Of a DNA stretch of 64,000 nt, positions 47,901-59,913 are shown piece after piece. Where the stretch lies: contig OX104117.1 of assembly GCA_944474755.1 (NCBI GenBank), positions 41,123,222 through 41,187,221 on the forward strand, given 5' to 3'. Below the pieces are notes generated by a model. It made no database searches. It saw nothing but the letters and a program-made list of their open reading frames with translations, and was not told where the DNA came from. The stretch is from Limnoperna fortunei. Taxonomy: Eukaryota > Mollusca > Bivalvia > Mytilida > Modiolidae. The first letter of the stretch is position 1, and the number at the start of each line of letters is the position of its first letter. The translations under genes and the position numbers were made by a program.

Positions 47901-48560
47901 TTGAAGAAACCGCGTTAAAATGTCTAATACATACTTTCATATAATGTCTACAACCGTTCTTGTTCTGATAGCCTGTTTTATTGCCGACTATGACAGTTAC
48001 ATTGTCCCCCAAAGGAAACCATTCAAATCACTAGATACACACAGGTGTTAAAACAGGAGAAATATCATAAATTTGTTTTTAATATATATATAGGAAAGTG
48101 TTTATTCGATTTCCTTTTGTAGTACCGTTAGGTTTTTCACTGTTTAGATCGGTCATTGGAAAGTTCATTATCAAACGTTGCAATATATAAATTTTAAATA
48201 TAAATATAAATTATGTCATGTATGTTGGCTGGAATAATATTTAAAAACTGCAACAGTACTCTTAATCAAGAATAATATCATAGGAGATAGAAAATACTCG
48301 TCAAAATATATACGTGCTATATATTTTGAATAAGAACTTGGATGTGGTCAGTATTATTGCCTGCGTTGCTACATTGTGAGACATTCCCTGTCGAATCGTG
48401 GTCATAAAGTGTTCATACTGTCACTTTGGCCATCAAATCGTAGCATTGAATTTGGAATACCTTACATTTTGCCTTATTGTGATGACCCGTTGAGTGGTCA
48501 ATAGTGATGTGTAATGGCTATGTATTCTGAATTATAATAGATGGAATGACTTTTAATTAA
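44936..48560. other. Intergenic upstream of gene 4, nothing recognised
   Basis: AT-rich sequence. Short ORFs (45945-46172, 46307-46519, 46889-47104) have no domain or splice context. Confidence 0.4.
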
Positions 48561-48584
48561 GAAATAATTTTTGTATTGGATTAA

Positions 48585-48624
48585 ATGTAATTGTGTATTG
48601 GATTAAATGGGAAAGTCACAATGA
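48585..48624 (+). promoter_or_regulatory. Two minimal upstream ORFs before gene 4
   Basis: ATG-TAA at 48585-48590 is followed by a five-codon frame at 48607-48624 whose TGA overlaps the main ATG (ATGA at 48621-48624). Both ATGs lie in a 22-bp tandem duplication (TGTATTGGATTAAATG at 48572 and 48594). They matter only if transcription starts upstream, which is not known. Confidence 0.4.
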
Positions 48625-51600
48625 AGTTTTATTTCGTACTTTTCGGATTATTTTTAGTATTGTGTAATGGAATGGAAAGAAATGAAATCCAGAAGAAGGA
48701 AAAGATAAAACATATAAGTACAAAAATATATTTACCTACAAAGGAAATGTATACAAAATACTTAAATCTGATTCCACCGAGATTTCCACCAACGTATATT
48801 CATACCCGTTTAAGGGTACCATATGAAGGAAAATCGCCAAATATAAGAAAAAATTCATTTGGGGGCAAAAGTATTAAATACATTAGTGGAACAAACAATA
48901 CAGCGGCATGGCGAACATCTACAGAACCTCATGAACCAATAGGTACAAATGTTCAGGGAAAAGGAGCGCCAATAATTAATCCAGCACTTAGGAAAATTGT
49001 TTTAAAACCAAAGAACGTAATTCCGCAGACATACCAAGTAATTAGACAAACAGATGTTCACAGAACCACGCCTACAAGATTGATACAATATGTTCCAATA
49101 AGACAAATACCCATTTACACGACTACCTTCCAACCAGTAAGACCAAAGTCTGTCAATCTGTTTCAACCGGATCGTCCTTTAATGCCGGGAGGATCGGCAA
49201 AGGTAACAACAGAATCATACATTTTTCATGATAATTCTTTTGAGGAGTTTCAAACGACTACACCAGCTATCTTTGTACCTGTGCCAAACAGGAACGAAAT
49301 AAGTAAACAACCAACAAAATTGTTTGTAGAGATACCAACTGTGCCACCTCCCCACAACATTGGTAGGATTCCGTCACACATTGGACCAATTGTAACGCCT
49401 CATCCAATTCCGACCGAAAAACGTCTAAACCCTGTTTTAGTAAAAACCACATTGCATCCTCAGACACATGGGACACCGCTTAAGCCTACAACATTGAGAC
49501 CACAGGCACCAAAAGCGCTGCAACATAGAAAACAAAATTATATCTATATACCTACTACTTCGAAGCCTGTTTCTGTAAGAACAACATTGCCTCCAGAGGC
49601 ACCTAGAACAACGCAGCAACCAATAAAACAAAATTATATCTATATACCTACTACTACGAAGCCTGTTTTTGTAAGAACAACATTGCGTCCAGAGGCACCT
49701 AGAACAACTTTGCAACCTAGAAAACAAAATTATATCTATATACCTACTACTAAGCCTGTTTCTGTAAGAACAACATTGCGTCAAGAGGCACCTAGAACGT
49801 TGAAACCTAGAAAACAAAATCATATCTATATACCTACTACTATGAAGCCTGTTTTCGTAAGAACAACATTGCGTCCAGAGGCACCTAGAACGTTGAAACC
49901 TAGAAAACACAATGATATCTATATACCTACTACTACTAAGCCTGTTTCTGTAAGAACAACATTCCGCCCAGAGGCATCTAGAACAACGTTATATCCTAGA
50001 CAACAGATTAAAACACCCAGACCTACTACCAGACATCAGCCGTTTTCGCCAATCGTATTCATACGACCAAAGCCAAAACCGAAGCCAACAAACCCGCCAT
50101 TGGTGCAAACCACGTTACCACCTATCATTGTTCCGCCAGTTATTTCGGCTTTGTTTGAAGAAGCACCTTTGCCACCGGTTTTGATCAATAGAGACATACA
50201 GCGACAACGTATACTGAAAAATACACCACCAACACCAATTAATGTGCCAACAACTCCCAACAGCGTTCAAACAACGGACAGTTTATTTAGAACGTCAATT
50301 GAAACTATGGAAAAAAGTACCAGTAAATATTTTACACGTGATCGTTTTACCTCATTCCAATTAAATAGTGTGCTTCCTAACGTGACAAAATCTATGCTAA
50401 TCTCGTCCACAGGATCAACTATTAATAAAGTAACAACAACAGAACGACCTGCAAGGAGACATCTTGATTTAAAAACAACAACAACACCACATATGTTACC
50501 TAATGTAACAGATAAATCTTTCATTACGAAAACAGTTACCATGGGAACGTTACCGTTAACCGAAACAAGTGTTCCAATTGCGATGCCAACAAAAAGAGTT
50601 GTGACAACTACAGGACGACCTCCTACTGTATCCAATGTTCCAAAAAATAACGGGATATTTATTGACTTTATTGTTCAACCAGATAAAACGACGAATTTCA
50701 AAGTGGTATCTTATATTTCAGAACAAACAGGAACAACAATCGGACATGTCATACCACATGATTTAAAAACTGGTACCAATAGAATGGAATCTTTCACAAC
50801 AAACAACATTAAAACCTCCAATCAGTTAACTACAACTCCATACACCAAAGCTGCGACAGGTACTGCCAATCAGCAGTTAGCAACAACTGCATACACCAAT
50901 CCTGAGACAAGTACAATAGGCGTCATTAAAACACCGGAAGTGTATATATCTTCAACCGAATCAGCTTCAGTGAACTACTCATTCCCAGTGACGACAATAA
51001 CGACCCCACCATTAAGCGGAACTCCGGCTAGACAAATCGACAACAATATTGTAGGTAATAGAGTTACAGACACAACAACAAGTAATCAGCCTGAAAAATC
51101 ACATTTAGGTTCCGAATATAAAGCAGTTAAAAATACGCAAAGTCCACAAGGAGACATTTTCCCAACAACTACGGACACTTATGAGATCAAACATAGTTTG
51201 ATAGTTACTGGAATTCCACTATACTTGGACCTGGTTGCTGATCGATTGACTCCAACTACACCCGCAATCAATGGTATATTCGTTCATATTCCGGAAACAA
51301 CTTTTGAACCAAAATCGCTTACAGCACAAGAGAAAGAAACATCAACTACAGAAGCGAAAACAAGTGAGCCAGCACATACAACAAACACTCTAAAATCTGC
51401 AAATGATTCTGTTAAAATATCAACAGCGGCAATGTCCAAATATTTTCCTATTTATTTTGAATTAACAACTCAACTAGCACTCTCTACAACTACAAAGAAA
51501 ACTATGGACCTCACTTCTGAACGAAACCCAGATACGACAACTATACTAAATAAACTATTACCTTTATCGAAGTCATCGATTCCGTTCCTTGAATCAGCAG

Positions 51601-54600
51601 AAAAGGAAACAATATCTAATGTATTAACAACTGTTTATACATCTTTGTCAACAACGGAAACCACAAAAACTGATTCCACAATTAAAGATTCGACAACAGC
51701 AACAAATAAACCACGTGATGAATTTAAAAGTAAAAACATCACCATAACTAGTGCAGACATATTGACATCTTCCACAACAACAGAGTTAACTTCAACTGCT
51801 ACTTTAACAACAAGTCGGAAACCAGGACCTGGAATAGCGGTAGACTCGTTCACTCCTTCTCCTGTCGCAGCAACAAAAATAGAATCAAATGAAAGTACGC
51901 TTCCAGACACCACAAAAACGACACATCCGCAAAGTGACATAACTACAACTGATAGTATACCACCAATCAACATTACAGCTCATACATCAACGATTGCCGC
52001 CACAACTATGCTACCGGATACTGTATCATTAACGAGTTCAGTACCAGACATCGCTACATCTGGTATTACAGTACCATTTCTTACCACATCTGCTGGTACA
52101 CCGCCGTACATCACCTCACTTGCTAGTACACCACCAGATATCACAACAACTGCTACTACACCACGAGACATCACCACAACTGCAGATATACAACCAAACA
52201 TCAAAACAGCAGCTAATACGCCACCAGACATCACTACAGCTGCTAATACGCCACCAGACATCACTACAGCTGCTAATACGCCACCAGACATCACTACAGC
52301 TGCTAATACGCCACCAGACATTACCACAAATGGTAATACACCATCAGACATCAGTACAACTGCTAGTACACCACCAGATATCACAACAACTGCTACTACA
52401 CCACGAGCCATCACCACAACTGCAGATATACAACCAAACATCAAAACAGCTGCTAATACGCCACCAGACATCACTACAGCTGCTAATACACCACCAGACA
52501 TAACTACAGCTTCTAATACGCCACCAGACATCATTAAAACAGATAGTACGCCATCAGACATCACCACAACTGCAAGCACACCACCAGACATCACCACAAA
52601 TGATACTACGCAACCAGACATTACCACAACTGATACTACGCTACCAGACATCACCACAACTGATACTACGCCGCCAGACATCACCACAACTGATACTACG
52701 CCCCCAGACATCACCACAACTGACACTACGCCGACAGCCGTAACTACAACTTCTAGTACACCACAAGACATCACTACAACTGCTAGTACACCACAAGACA
52801 TCACTACAGCTTCTAATACGCTTCCCGACATCACCACATCTGCTGGTACAACACCAGCCATCACCACATCTGCTGGTACAACACCAGCCATAACCACATC
52901 TGCTGGTACAACACCAGACATCACCACAACTGCTAATACACCACCAGACTTCAACACAACTGCAAATACAACAGCAGACATCACCACAACTTCTGGTACA
53001 CCACCATACATCACAACAACTGCTAATACACCAGCAGATATCACCTCAACTGCAGGTACAACACCAGCCATCACCACATCTGTTGGTACAACACCAGACA
53101 TCACCACAACTGCTAATACACCACCAGACTTCACCACAACTGCAATTACAACAGAAGACATCACCACAACTTCTGGTACACCACCAGACATCACTAAATC
53201 TGCTAGTACAGCACCAGACATCTCCACATATGCTAAAATGCCACCAGTCATCCCTAAAACTGCTAATACACCACCAGACATCACCACAACTTCTAGTACG
53301 CCACCAGACATCACTAAAACTGCTAATACACCACCAGACATCACCACAACTGCAAGTACACCGCCAGACATCACCACATCTGCTAATATACTACCAGACA
53401 TCGCCATATCTGCTAATACGTCACCAGACATCACAACATCTACTAGTACCCTACCAGAAATAACTAGCACTTCAACGATAGCCAACATTACAGACAAGCT
53501 GCAAAACACTACATCTAAAAGTTCACTACTAGACATTAAAAGTACTAGTATACTACCCGACATCTTGTCAACTGCATATATACTACCCAACATAACTACA
53601 TCGGCTATTGTTCCACCAGAAATCACTACAACTGCAAGTACGTTACCAGACAACATTACAGCTAATAGTACACTACCCGAAATTAGTACAAATCACACTT
53701 TAACGACAGTCGTCACTACAGATACACTAATAGACACCACATCAACGACAAGTTTGCTACCAGACATCATAACAAGTGCCAGTACACTGTTCAACATAAC
53801 TACAACTGTGGGAAGACTACCAAAAATAACTAAATCTACTAGTTCGCCATACATCTCTAGAATTTTGACAGATATCACTACAGCTCACGCTTCAACGATA
53901 GCTGCGACAAGTGCGCTACCAGACACCCCAACAATGAAAAGTCTGCTAACAGTTATAGCTACAACTGCTAGTACGCGACCAGACATCACTACAACTCGTA
54001 GTACACCACCGGACATAACAACAACTTCTAGTACGCCAAAAGACATCACAACAATTCACACTTCAACGAAAACGAATACGCTACTGGACACCACAACAGT
54101 GACAAGTCGGCTAACAGACATCATATCAACTGTCAGGACGCCACTAGGCATTAATACTACGTCACCAAACTCAATTCAAACTTACACATCAACGATAGCT
54201 GACACGGCAAATACGCTAGCTGACACAACAACGATAGGCCGGCTAACAATCACTACAAATGATAGCACGACACAATATGGCACAGTATATGCTATTACAA
54301 CACTAAATGTCAATACAACACACACCTCAATGATAAATGGCAGTTCAAGTACGGTACCAAACACCACAACGGCAAGTACGCTAACAGACATGACTACAAT
54401 TGCTAGTATGCCACCGGACTTCACTACAACAGATAGAACGGGACAAGATATCACAACTGCAGGTGCTTTACTCGACAAAACATCAACTGCAGCTTCGACA
54501 ACCGGAGTAAATCAATCTACAGACAAAGTGGTAACAACAAACATAAATGTATCATCAATTAAAAGTACTTTCAAAACCACGTCGACAACACCAAGTACCG

Positions 54601-54679
54601 CGGGAGTTACGTCATTTATCAACAAACCAAACACAACTGAGTCTTCAACAAGAAAGGGACCACAAAGCTGTATTACTAT
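48621..54679 (+). CDS. Gene 4 exon 1 (6059 nt)
   Basis: A single uninterrupted frame from the signal peptide to SCIT and two bases of Met before GTAAGT. No stop or frameshift occurs across the repeats. Confidence 0.9.
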
Positions 54680-57668
54680 GTAAGTACAATTTACACACAA
54701 GTTCGAAGAAAGACTTTCTTGTTAGGTTAACTTATTGTTTGTTTTTGGTCAGGTCAAGGACAAAGCGTCAAATATGTCAATAATATGAAAGGTCATAATT
54801 TATTAATGGAACTATATGAGTCATACGTATTTTTGTCCGTCTGGTCATTAAGGTGTTTTTATAGTACTTGAAAAAACTGGTTCCCAAATATAACCTTTGC
54901 CACACGTCATACCCCATTTACTGCGGGACTACATTTGTCGTCTGCTTGTAACGTTTGTAAACAAAGAATGATGTTTGTAAAATAATACACTTGATCTTGT
55001 TTTTTATATATGGTCTATTTATACACTTTTGATACAGTTTTACATTGCAATTTCTGCGTTTGTACGTAAAGCTTATCCGCCATGAGAGATATCTCTCACG
55101 ATGTCAACCGAAGTGATTGTGGTTGACGTAGGATACCCAGAATCCTTTGGGTGGAGGTTGTAGTCGTATATGTACCGCGGTATAAGAAATAATAACAAAA
55201 TAATGGTTGTAACATTTTTGTACTAAAAAGAAACTTTAAAATGAAACGTGCGAAACTAATTCCATGCATATACGTATTCTTAAAGGAGTCTGTCCTGTTA
55301 CCGATTACATGTCCGTTACATGTCAACACTTGGTTTAGTTATCATTTTATTACAGAATAAAAGGTTTTTACACGTGTTGGTGAAAGAACGGCAATGAGTT
55401 CTTGTTTCAGGCGTTTTTGATTGGATGATGAAACGAGTACAGATGAGTGCGCGTGAGCTCATCTGTCTGGGTCATATCATGTAGGGGAGAAATAGTATTA
55501 TGCTTGCATTTTACTTCATAAAAAATCTATTTTTAAAGGGGATGTCCGAATGGTCGACAGTGTGTCACAAAGAACAGTGTACTGTGTTCAACACCAACAG
55601 AGCACAAAGATTGTCAGTGTATGCCAGGTAGGAAAATCCACAATTTTAATCGGTTATTAAAGTGCAAAACATGTGAAGGACAAACAAAATTTTGTTACCA
55701 TACTGTTTATTAACCTTTTGGAAGATATACAGTCGAAACAATTTTGAAAACTTTGCAAGGCAATTTGTAAATTATGTGATAATTTCCAGTAGCAAGATTT
55801 GCAGATATTGTAGACGCACATTATATTAGAAACAAAAGAGCAAATACGAACATAATTTTAACATTTTTCAGGATGTCGATTGGAAAACATGTATGTAGCA
55901 TTAGGAGAACCGGTTGTTATAGATAGCTGTGGCAACCTGTGTTATTGCAGCACAGAAGGACTTGTAAGTAAACGCGGAAAGTAACAGCATGCAACTAAGA
56001 AAAAACTGTTTATCGGTAATTTGTACATTTTCCCTTTGATGTGTACCGGTGATAAAGTCAGTAACAACGTACTGGCATTTATCACCGAATTTATCGGGTC
56101 AGTAGGCTGCGGAGGAATCTAACTATGATTACGTCACAATAACTAACAGAATGTTTAAAAATAAACAAACGTAAAAGCAAGATAAAATAAACAAACAATC
56201 TACCCCCCCCCCCCCAAAAAAAAAAAAAAAAACAAGAAAACGAACACAACGCGACCACCAGAGCTCCGTTTTCGCAGCTACCTTCCGTTAACAATAATAC
56301 AGTTTAAATAATCTTAACAAAACTCTTCAAATTGCACAAATTAACAGCAAGTGACAATCCCGAATTCCTGTTCATTCACCACAAGAACTTGCGAATGACC
56401 TCGCCATTTTTGGGGGTTAATCCGACAAATCACAAAACTGTAATAGGATTATTACGGCAGGAAAATTCGGCATACACAAGAACCTACAACTCATCGCATT
56501 TATGCATTTGAATTACAATTGGAATTTATAAATAAATGATGACGATGTGTAAATCGTATCTCCCCTGGCTACTGCAAAGTACTGAAAATTAAAAATAACA
56601 CAGCACCAAACAGTTACCAGAAATGATAACGATATAAAATACAAAATATACAGTAGAAAACATTAAAGGGGAAACTGACACTCAATTGGAAAATCGGTGA
56701 GAAACGTTGGGTATACTATATACTAGTATTTTAAAGTTAAAAAACAAATGTAATTGGTCGTTAAAATAGTTTTTTTTTTATAATGTGTAATGAGCAAAAT
56801 TGGTAATTTTGGAATCGAGACACAAACTTTGATTAATAACAGGAAAAGGATCTATGAAATTATGTGAAGTGAAATACAGATAAAGTTACAAAACTATATG
56901 GGATATTAGAATTTAATCAAGACAGAAATTAGACACTACAAAAGATCACCATTTCCACCCTACCTAATACAATACTATCCAATAGCATTTAACTTTTCTG
57001 CTTATTTGTCTAATAAATTTTTAAGCTTGATGTATTGTTTGTTCACGTGTTCTCGTCCTGAATATATAGCTTAAATACTGTTTGCTGGACGTTAAGCAAT
57101 CAGTCAATTCTTGCCGATATGAAAAATCATAGTCATTTGTATATATTGTCAATGTTCAACCATTACGTGCACTGAAGCGTCACCAATGTTTCATATTCCC
57201 ATTGGGTAGCTGGCTTTGCCGACAGTCTTGATTAGACGAAACGCACGTCTGACGTAGTAAATTGTATTGATTGATTGATGCTAAGCATCAAGCAAGAAAA
57301 GTAATTGTTTAACCATGGATATCTATGACGACTTTTTTTTTTTAAATGGCCGTTGTCATCAGGTGGTTATATATATTTTTCAGACCGCTTGCACCAAGTT
57401 ACCATGCTCAAGGAATAAATATGATATAACCACTCCAAGTCTGTTTAAGGCAGTGGAATTTAAACCGGATATCAAAGATAGAGGACCAACTAGGGGTGAT
57501 GCGCCGTATTTCTACGAAGAACAAGCCAATTCAAAGTCTTCAATAAAAGTTCATGGCTTACATTTTCCAGAACAGACCTTGGCATGGCTTTCCCCGTTCT
57601 CTTCTGAATTTAGAGACCATCTGCCGTCCGAGGGCATAAAAGAAATTTCACTTGAAGATTTGTTTTAA
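48621..57668 (+). CDS. Gene 4: giant mucin-like Thr/Pro-rich secreted protein with 12-Cys module and RGD tail (4 exons, 2174 aa)
   Basis: Coding exons are 48621-54679, 55539-55627, 55872-55963 and 57384-57668. Phases are 2, 1, 0 and the 6525 nt total is in frame. The signal peptide is about residues 1-17 (MKFYFVLFGLFLVLCNG). A basic Pro-rich region follows, with five copies of a 30-34-residue repeat (KQNYIYIPTTTKP core). A long Thr/Ser-rich region includes about 47 decamers of TPPDITTTAN type. Such Thr/Pro/Ser density predicts heavy O-glycosylation, as in mucins. The module has SCITMGCPNGRQC, KDCQC, DSCGNLCYC and TACTKLPC. The third loop lacks the CPxWIPxLPC form seen elsewhere (CSTPTEHKDC). 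The 90-residue tail contains RGPTRGDAP and HGLHFPEQ, homologous to gene 3. The earlier in-frame TTG at 48591 is not used. Likely a mucous or adhesive secretion. Confidence 0.88.
49485..50000 (+). repeat. Five coding repeats of 90-100 bp (KQNYIYIPTT core)
   Basis: AAACAAAATTATATCTATAT-type strings at about 49529, 49629, 49723, 49816 and 49906 each begin a Tyr-containing, basic unit followed by KPVxVRTTLRPEAPRT. Unit length varies by one to four codons. Confidence 0.85.
52034..53463 (+). repeat. 30-bp coding minisatellite, about 47 units, mucin-type
   Basis: Decamers of consensus xTPPDITTxA follow one another with no insertion or deletion for about 1.43 kb. Higher-order repeats are visible: 52141-52320 recurs 240 bp later (8 units), and 52897-53020 recurs 180 bp later (6 units). 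A 558-codon antisense open frame (51980-53656) is a consequence of the repeat. Confidence 0.9.
55539..55627 (+). CDS. Gene 4 exon 2 (89 nt)
   Basis: Between TTTAAAG and GTAGGA. Reads M-GCPNGRQCVTKNSVLC then STPTEHKDCQCMP and G. It is the most diverged exon 2 of the set. Confidence 0.83.
55872..55963 (+). CDS. Gene 4 exon 3 (92 nt, CGN core)
   Basis: Between TTTTTCAG and GTAAGT. Reads G-CRLENMYVALGEPVVID then SCGNLCYCSTEGL. One codon shorter than in the paralogues. Confidence 0.86.
55964..57383. other. Intron 3 of gene 4 with homopolymers and a mussel-type repeat
   Basis: Holds a C run followed by an A run (56203-56232). At 57190-57290 it holds a repeat with GATTAGACGAAACGCACGTC that I remember from mussel DNA. 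The ORF at 56091-56294 (-) crosses the homopolymers and is not called. Confidence 0.55.
57384..57668 (+). CDS. Gene 4 exon 4 (terminal, RGD tail)
   Basis: After ATTTTTCAG reads TACTKLPCSRNKYD, then FKPDIKDRGPTRGDAP (RGD codons 57492-57500), ending SLEDLF and TAA. Confidence 0.85.
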   Translation, partial: TACTKLPCSRNKYDITTPSLFKAVEFKPDIKDRGPTRGDAPYFYEEQANSKSSIKVHGLHFPEQTLAWLSPFSSEFRDHLPSEGIKEISLEDLF

Positions 57669-58089
57669 AACTTGGAGAGTTTAAAAAGTTACTTGGAGTT
57701 TACGTGATAATTCTTTGGTTATCCAAAATTTGACGGAAAGAGTGGAAGATTGGGCTGATATGCAGCCGAAAGAAAACAATCGTGTGTAGAGTTTGTTAAC
57801 ACTATACTGCAGGGATTACTATTTTGCACGGAATATAATGTTGATCGATAAGATGTACAATGATTGATAAACAATTTGGGTTTATATTGTTCGTGTTTAA
57901 GTTGTCTTTCAGTTATTTCTTTAATGGTTCTGTGTATTGACTAAATAATTTATGTTTCTTGTGTCATCAAATTTATTTATTTATTTCATAACAAGTCTGC
58001 GACTTGAAACGCATTTTTTAGGTTGAAATACAATATTGTTTATGACTGGCAATCAGTGATAGTCCCATTTCATACGTTTGTACAAATGC

Positions 58090-58095
58090 AATAAA
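58090..58095 (+). terminator. Candidate polyadenylation signal of gene 4
   Basis: AATAAA, 422 nt after the stop. No closer AATAAA was seen. Confidence 0.3.
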
Positions 58096-58469
58096 TTATT
58101 ACACATAGTTGTTTTCTGTAATGTCATTATTACAATCCTCATTAACAGTTATTACAATAATGAAATAGACAACATTATGTAATATTCAATGTAAGTTACA
58201 TAAAATATTATTTACTACAAGAAAACAAATAAATATAAACACAGGAACAAAACATGAAAGGAACAACAGACACATACACGGTCAATGTTTTATGTACCAT
58301 GCATGTATTATATATTTTAATTGCATTTACGTGGACGTCTTGTAGATTATGACTTTTTGTTTAGTTTGGTTTAAGAGTGAAATAATAGAAAATACAAACG
58401 GTTTGTTTATTCTAAAAACCTTAATAACGAAATACATGTTTAATTAATTAAAAATGTTAAATTTTATTC

Positions 58470-59660
58470 ATGCTGTGTGGATATACGGAAGCATTTAACA
58501 GAGTATGGCAAGATGGGCTGCTTTACAAATTAATGAGAACAATATGTATGTAGTTAAATTCTTTGAAATTATTAAAGACTTGTATTATTCATGCCATTCT
58601 TCTATTAAAATAGTTAATAAATATTCTAACCATTTTCCTCTTGAACGAGGTGTGCAACAAGGAGACTGTGTTAGCCCCACATTTGTTAAATTATTTTATT
58701 ATTCACAAATGAAATATTTAATGAAACGTGTAATCAACTAAATCTCAACAACACATTGCATCCAAGTTTACAGATGATCTCATTATATTTTCTCATTTCT
58801 ATAAGAACTGAAATAAGCTCTAAATAAACTTCAGAAATATTGTTATGATTGGTAGCTAACAGCTTATATTAAAAAAAAGCAAAACAATGATATTTCAGAA
58901 CTAACTTTCAGTTACATTTGATTTTTTAGAACATTACAGCAGAAGTTACCAGAAGTAAAAATATAACTTTCTAGAACCTTAATTGATTATCAATGTGACA
59001 TGAATTCACTCAACAAACACGAACTCTCTACTAAAGGAGGTATATGACATTAATAAATATATTCGTGATTATGGTAATTATTCAAGCTATACATTTATAT
59101 AAATATATTTAAAGAACGCAGCTTGAATTCTGAAGAGTCAACATTCATAAATTTGGAATATTCAAGAATTAAATCTAAAACTAAAAAAGTTGTCTAGTAG
59201 ACATAATATATATTTACAGGTCTGTGGAAAAATGGAATAACTTAACAGATCACTCGAAACTTTATTGTATAATTAAATTAAGACCGAATTAAAAACGGAA
59301 AATTATTTAATAGAAAAGAAAAATATAAAAACAGCAGTTAGAAAGAAAATTTCGTACATTTACTAGTGATCACTGTCTACTAATTGAAATTGGGCGTTGT
59401 AAGAAAATACCAAGGCATCAAAGACTTTGTAAATGTAATGTTTTAGAAGACGAAAATCAGAATATCACTTTCCCTTTGTATTATTTATGCTATCATAACT
59501 TAAGAACCATTCTTTTTGATTAAAGTAAAACTAATTTTAATGAACTATCATAAAATCTACTACCATTGATACCATTTATCTGCTTTACCCCGAAACGAGT
59601 TTTTGACTGATTTATGTGACTGTATACAGCCGTCATTAAAATTGAGAAACAGATCCACGT
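58470..59660 (+). pseudogene. Decayed LINE reverse transcriptase
   Basis: Begins YTEAFNRVWQDGLLYKLM, shifts frame to FFEIIKDLYYSCHSSIKI and LERGVQQGDCVSPTF (the RGVQQGD palm motif). It continues through degraded sequence to RKFRTFTSDHCLLIEIGRCK, IPRHQRLCKCNVLEDENQ and FDxxK-like ends. Order and motifs fit the fingers, palm and C-terminal part of a non-LTR element with many stops and deletions. The D of the initial DYTKAFD-type motif and the catalytic YADD are lost or unreadable. Confidence 0.75.
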
Positions 59661-59858
59661 AAGGTAATGTTTAGATCCATTACTTTTCCATTCAATACAT
59701 GTATACTATTAACCTCGAGATATATCATATGTTTACTCAATTTCATTTGTATTAATTTTACATGTTTATGTTAATATTGCCTTAAACCTTTTGCGTGTAA
59801 TTTTGCAAAAAAGTAAAATAGTGTAAAAATAAGATCTTGTTGCACGTACAGAATCATC

Positions 59859-59913
59859 CTCCCAAGTCAGGGGTTATGAGTCCGCGTTCGCTCAGTTACC
59901 CCTGACTTGGGAG
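59859..59913. repeat. Perfect 16-bp GC-rich hairpin
   Basis: CTCCCAAGTCAGGGGT (59859-59874) is inverted exactly at 59898-59913, with a 23-nt loop. It stands out from the AT-rich flank. Confidence 0.85.

Noticed and set aside
49437..49910. 157-codon minus-strand ORF with regular Cys and Arg spacing
   Set aside because: The regularity is the reverse complement of the KQNYIYIPTT coding repeats, which have a signal peptide and splice context on the plus strand.
51980..53656. 558-codon open frame on the minus strand
   Set aside because: It is antisense to the 30-bp repeat of gene 4. The repeat unit has no stop in that frame, so its length follows from repetition. Its Val/Met/Ser/Gly composition mirrors the sense repeats.
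58505..58741. Independent 78-aa gene
   Set aside because: The translation contains RGVQQGD and flanking polymerase motifs of a LINE, in a copy with frameshifts on both sides.
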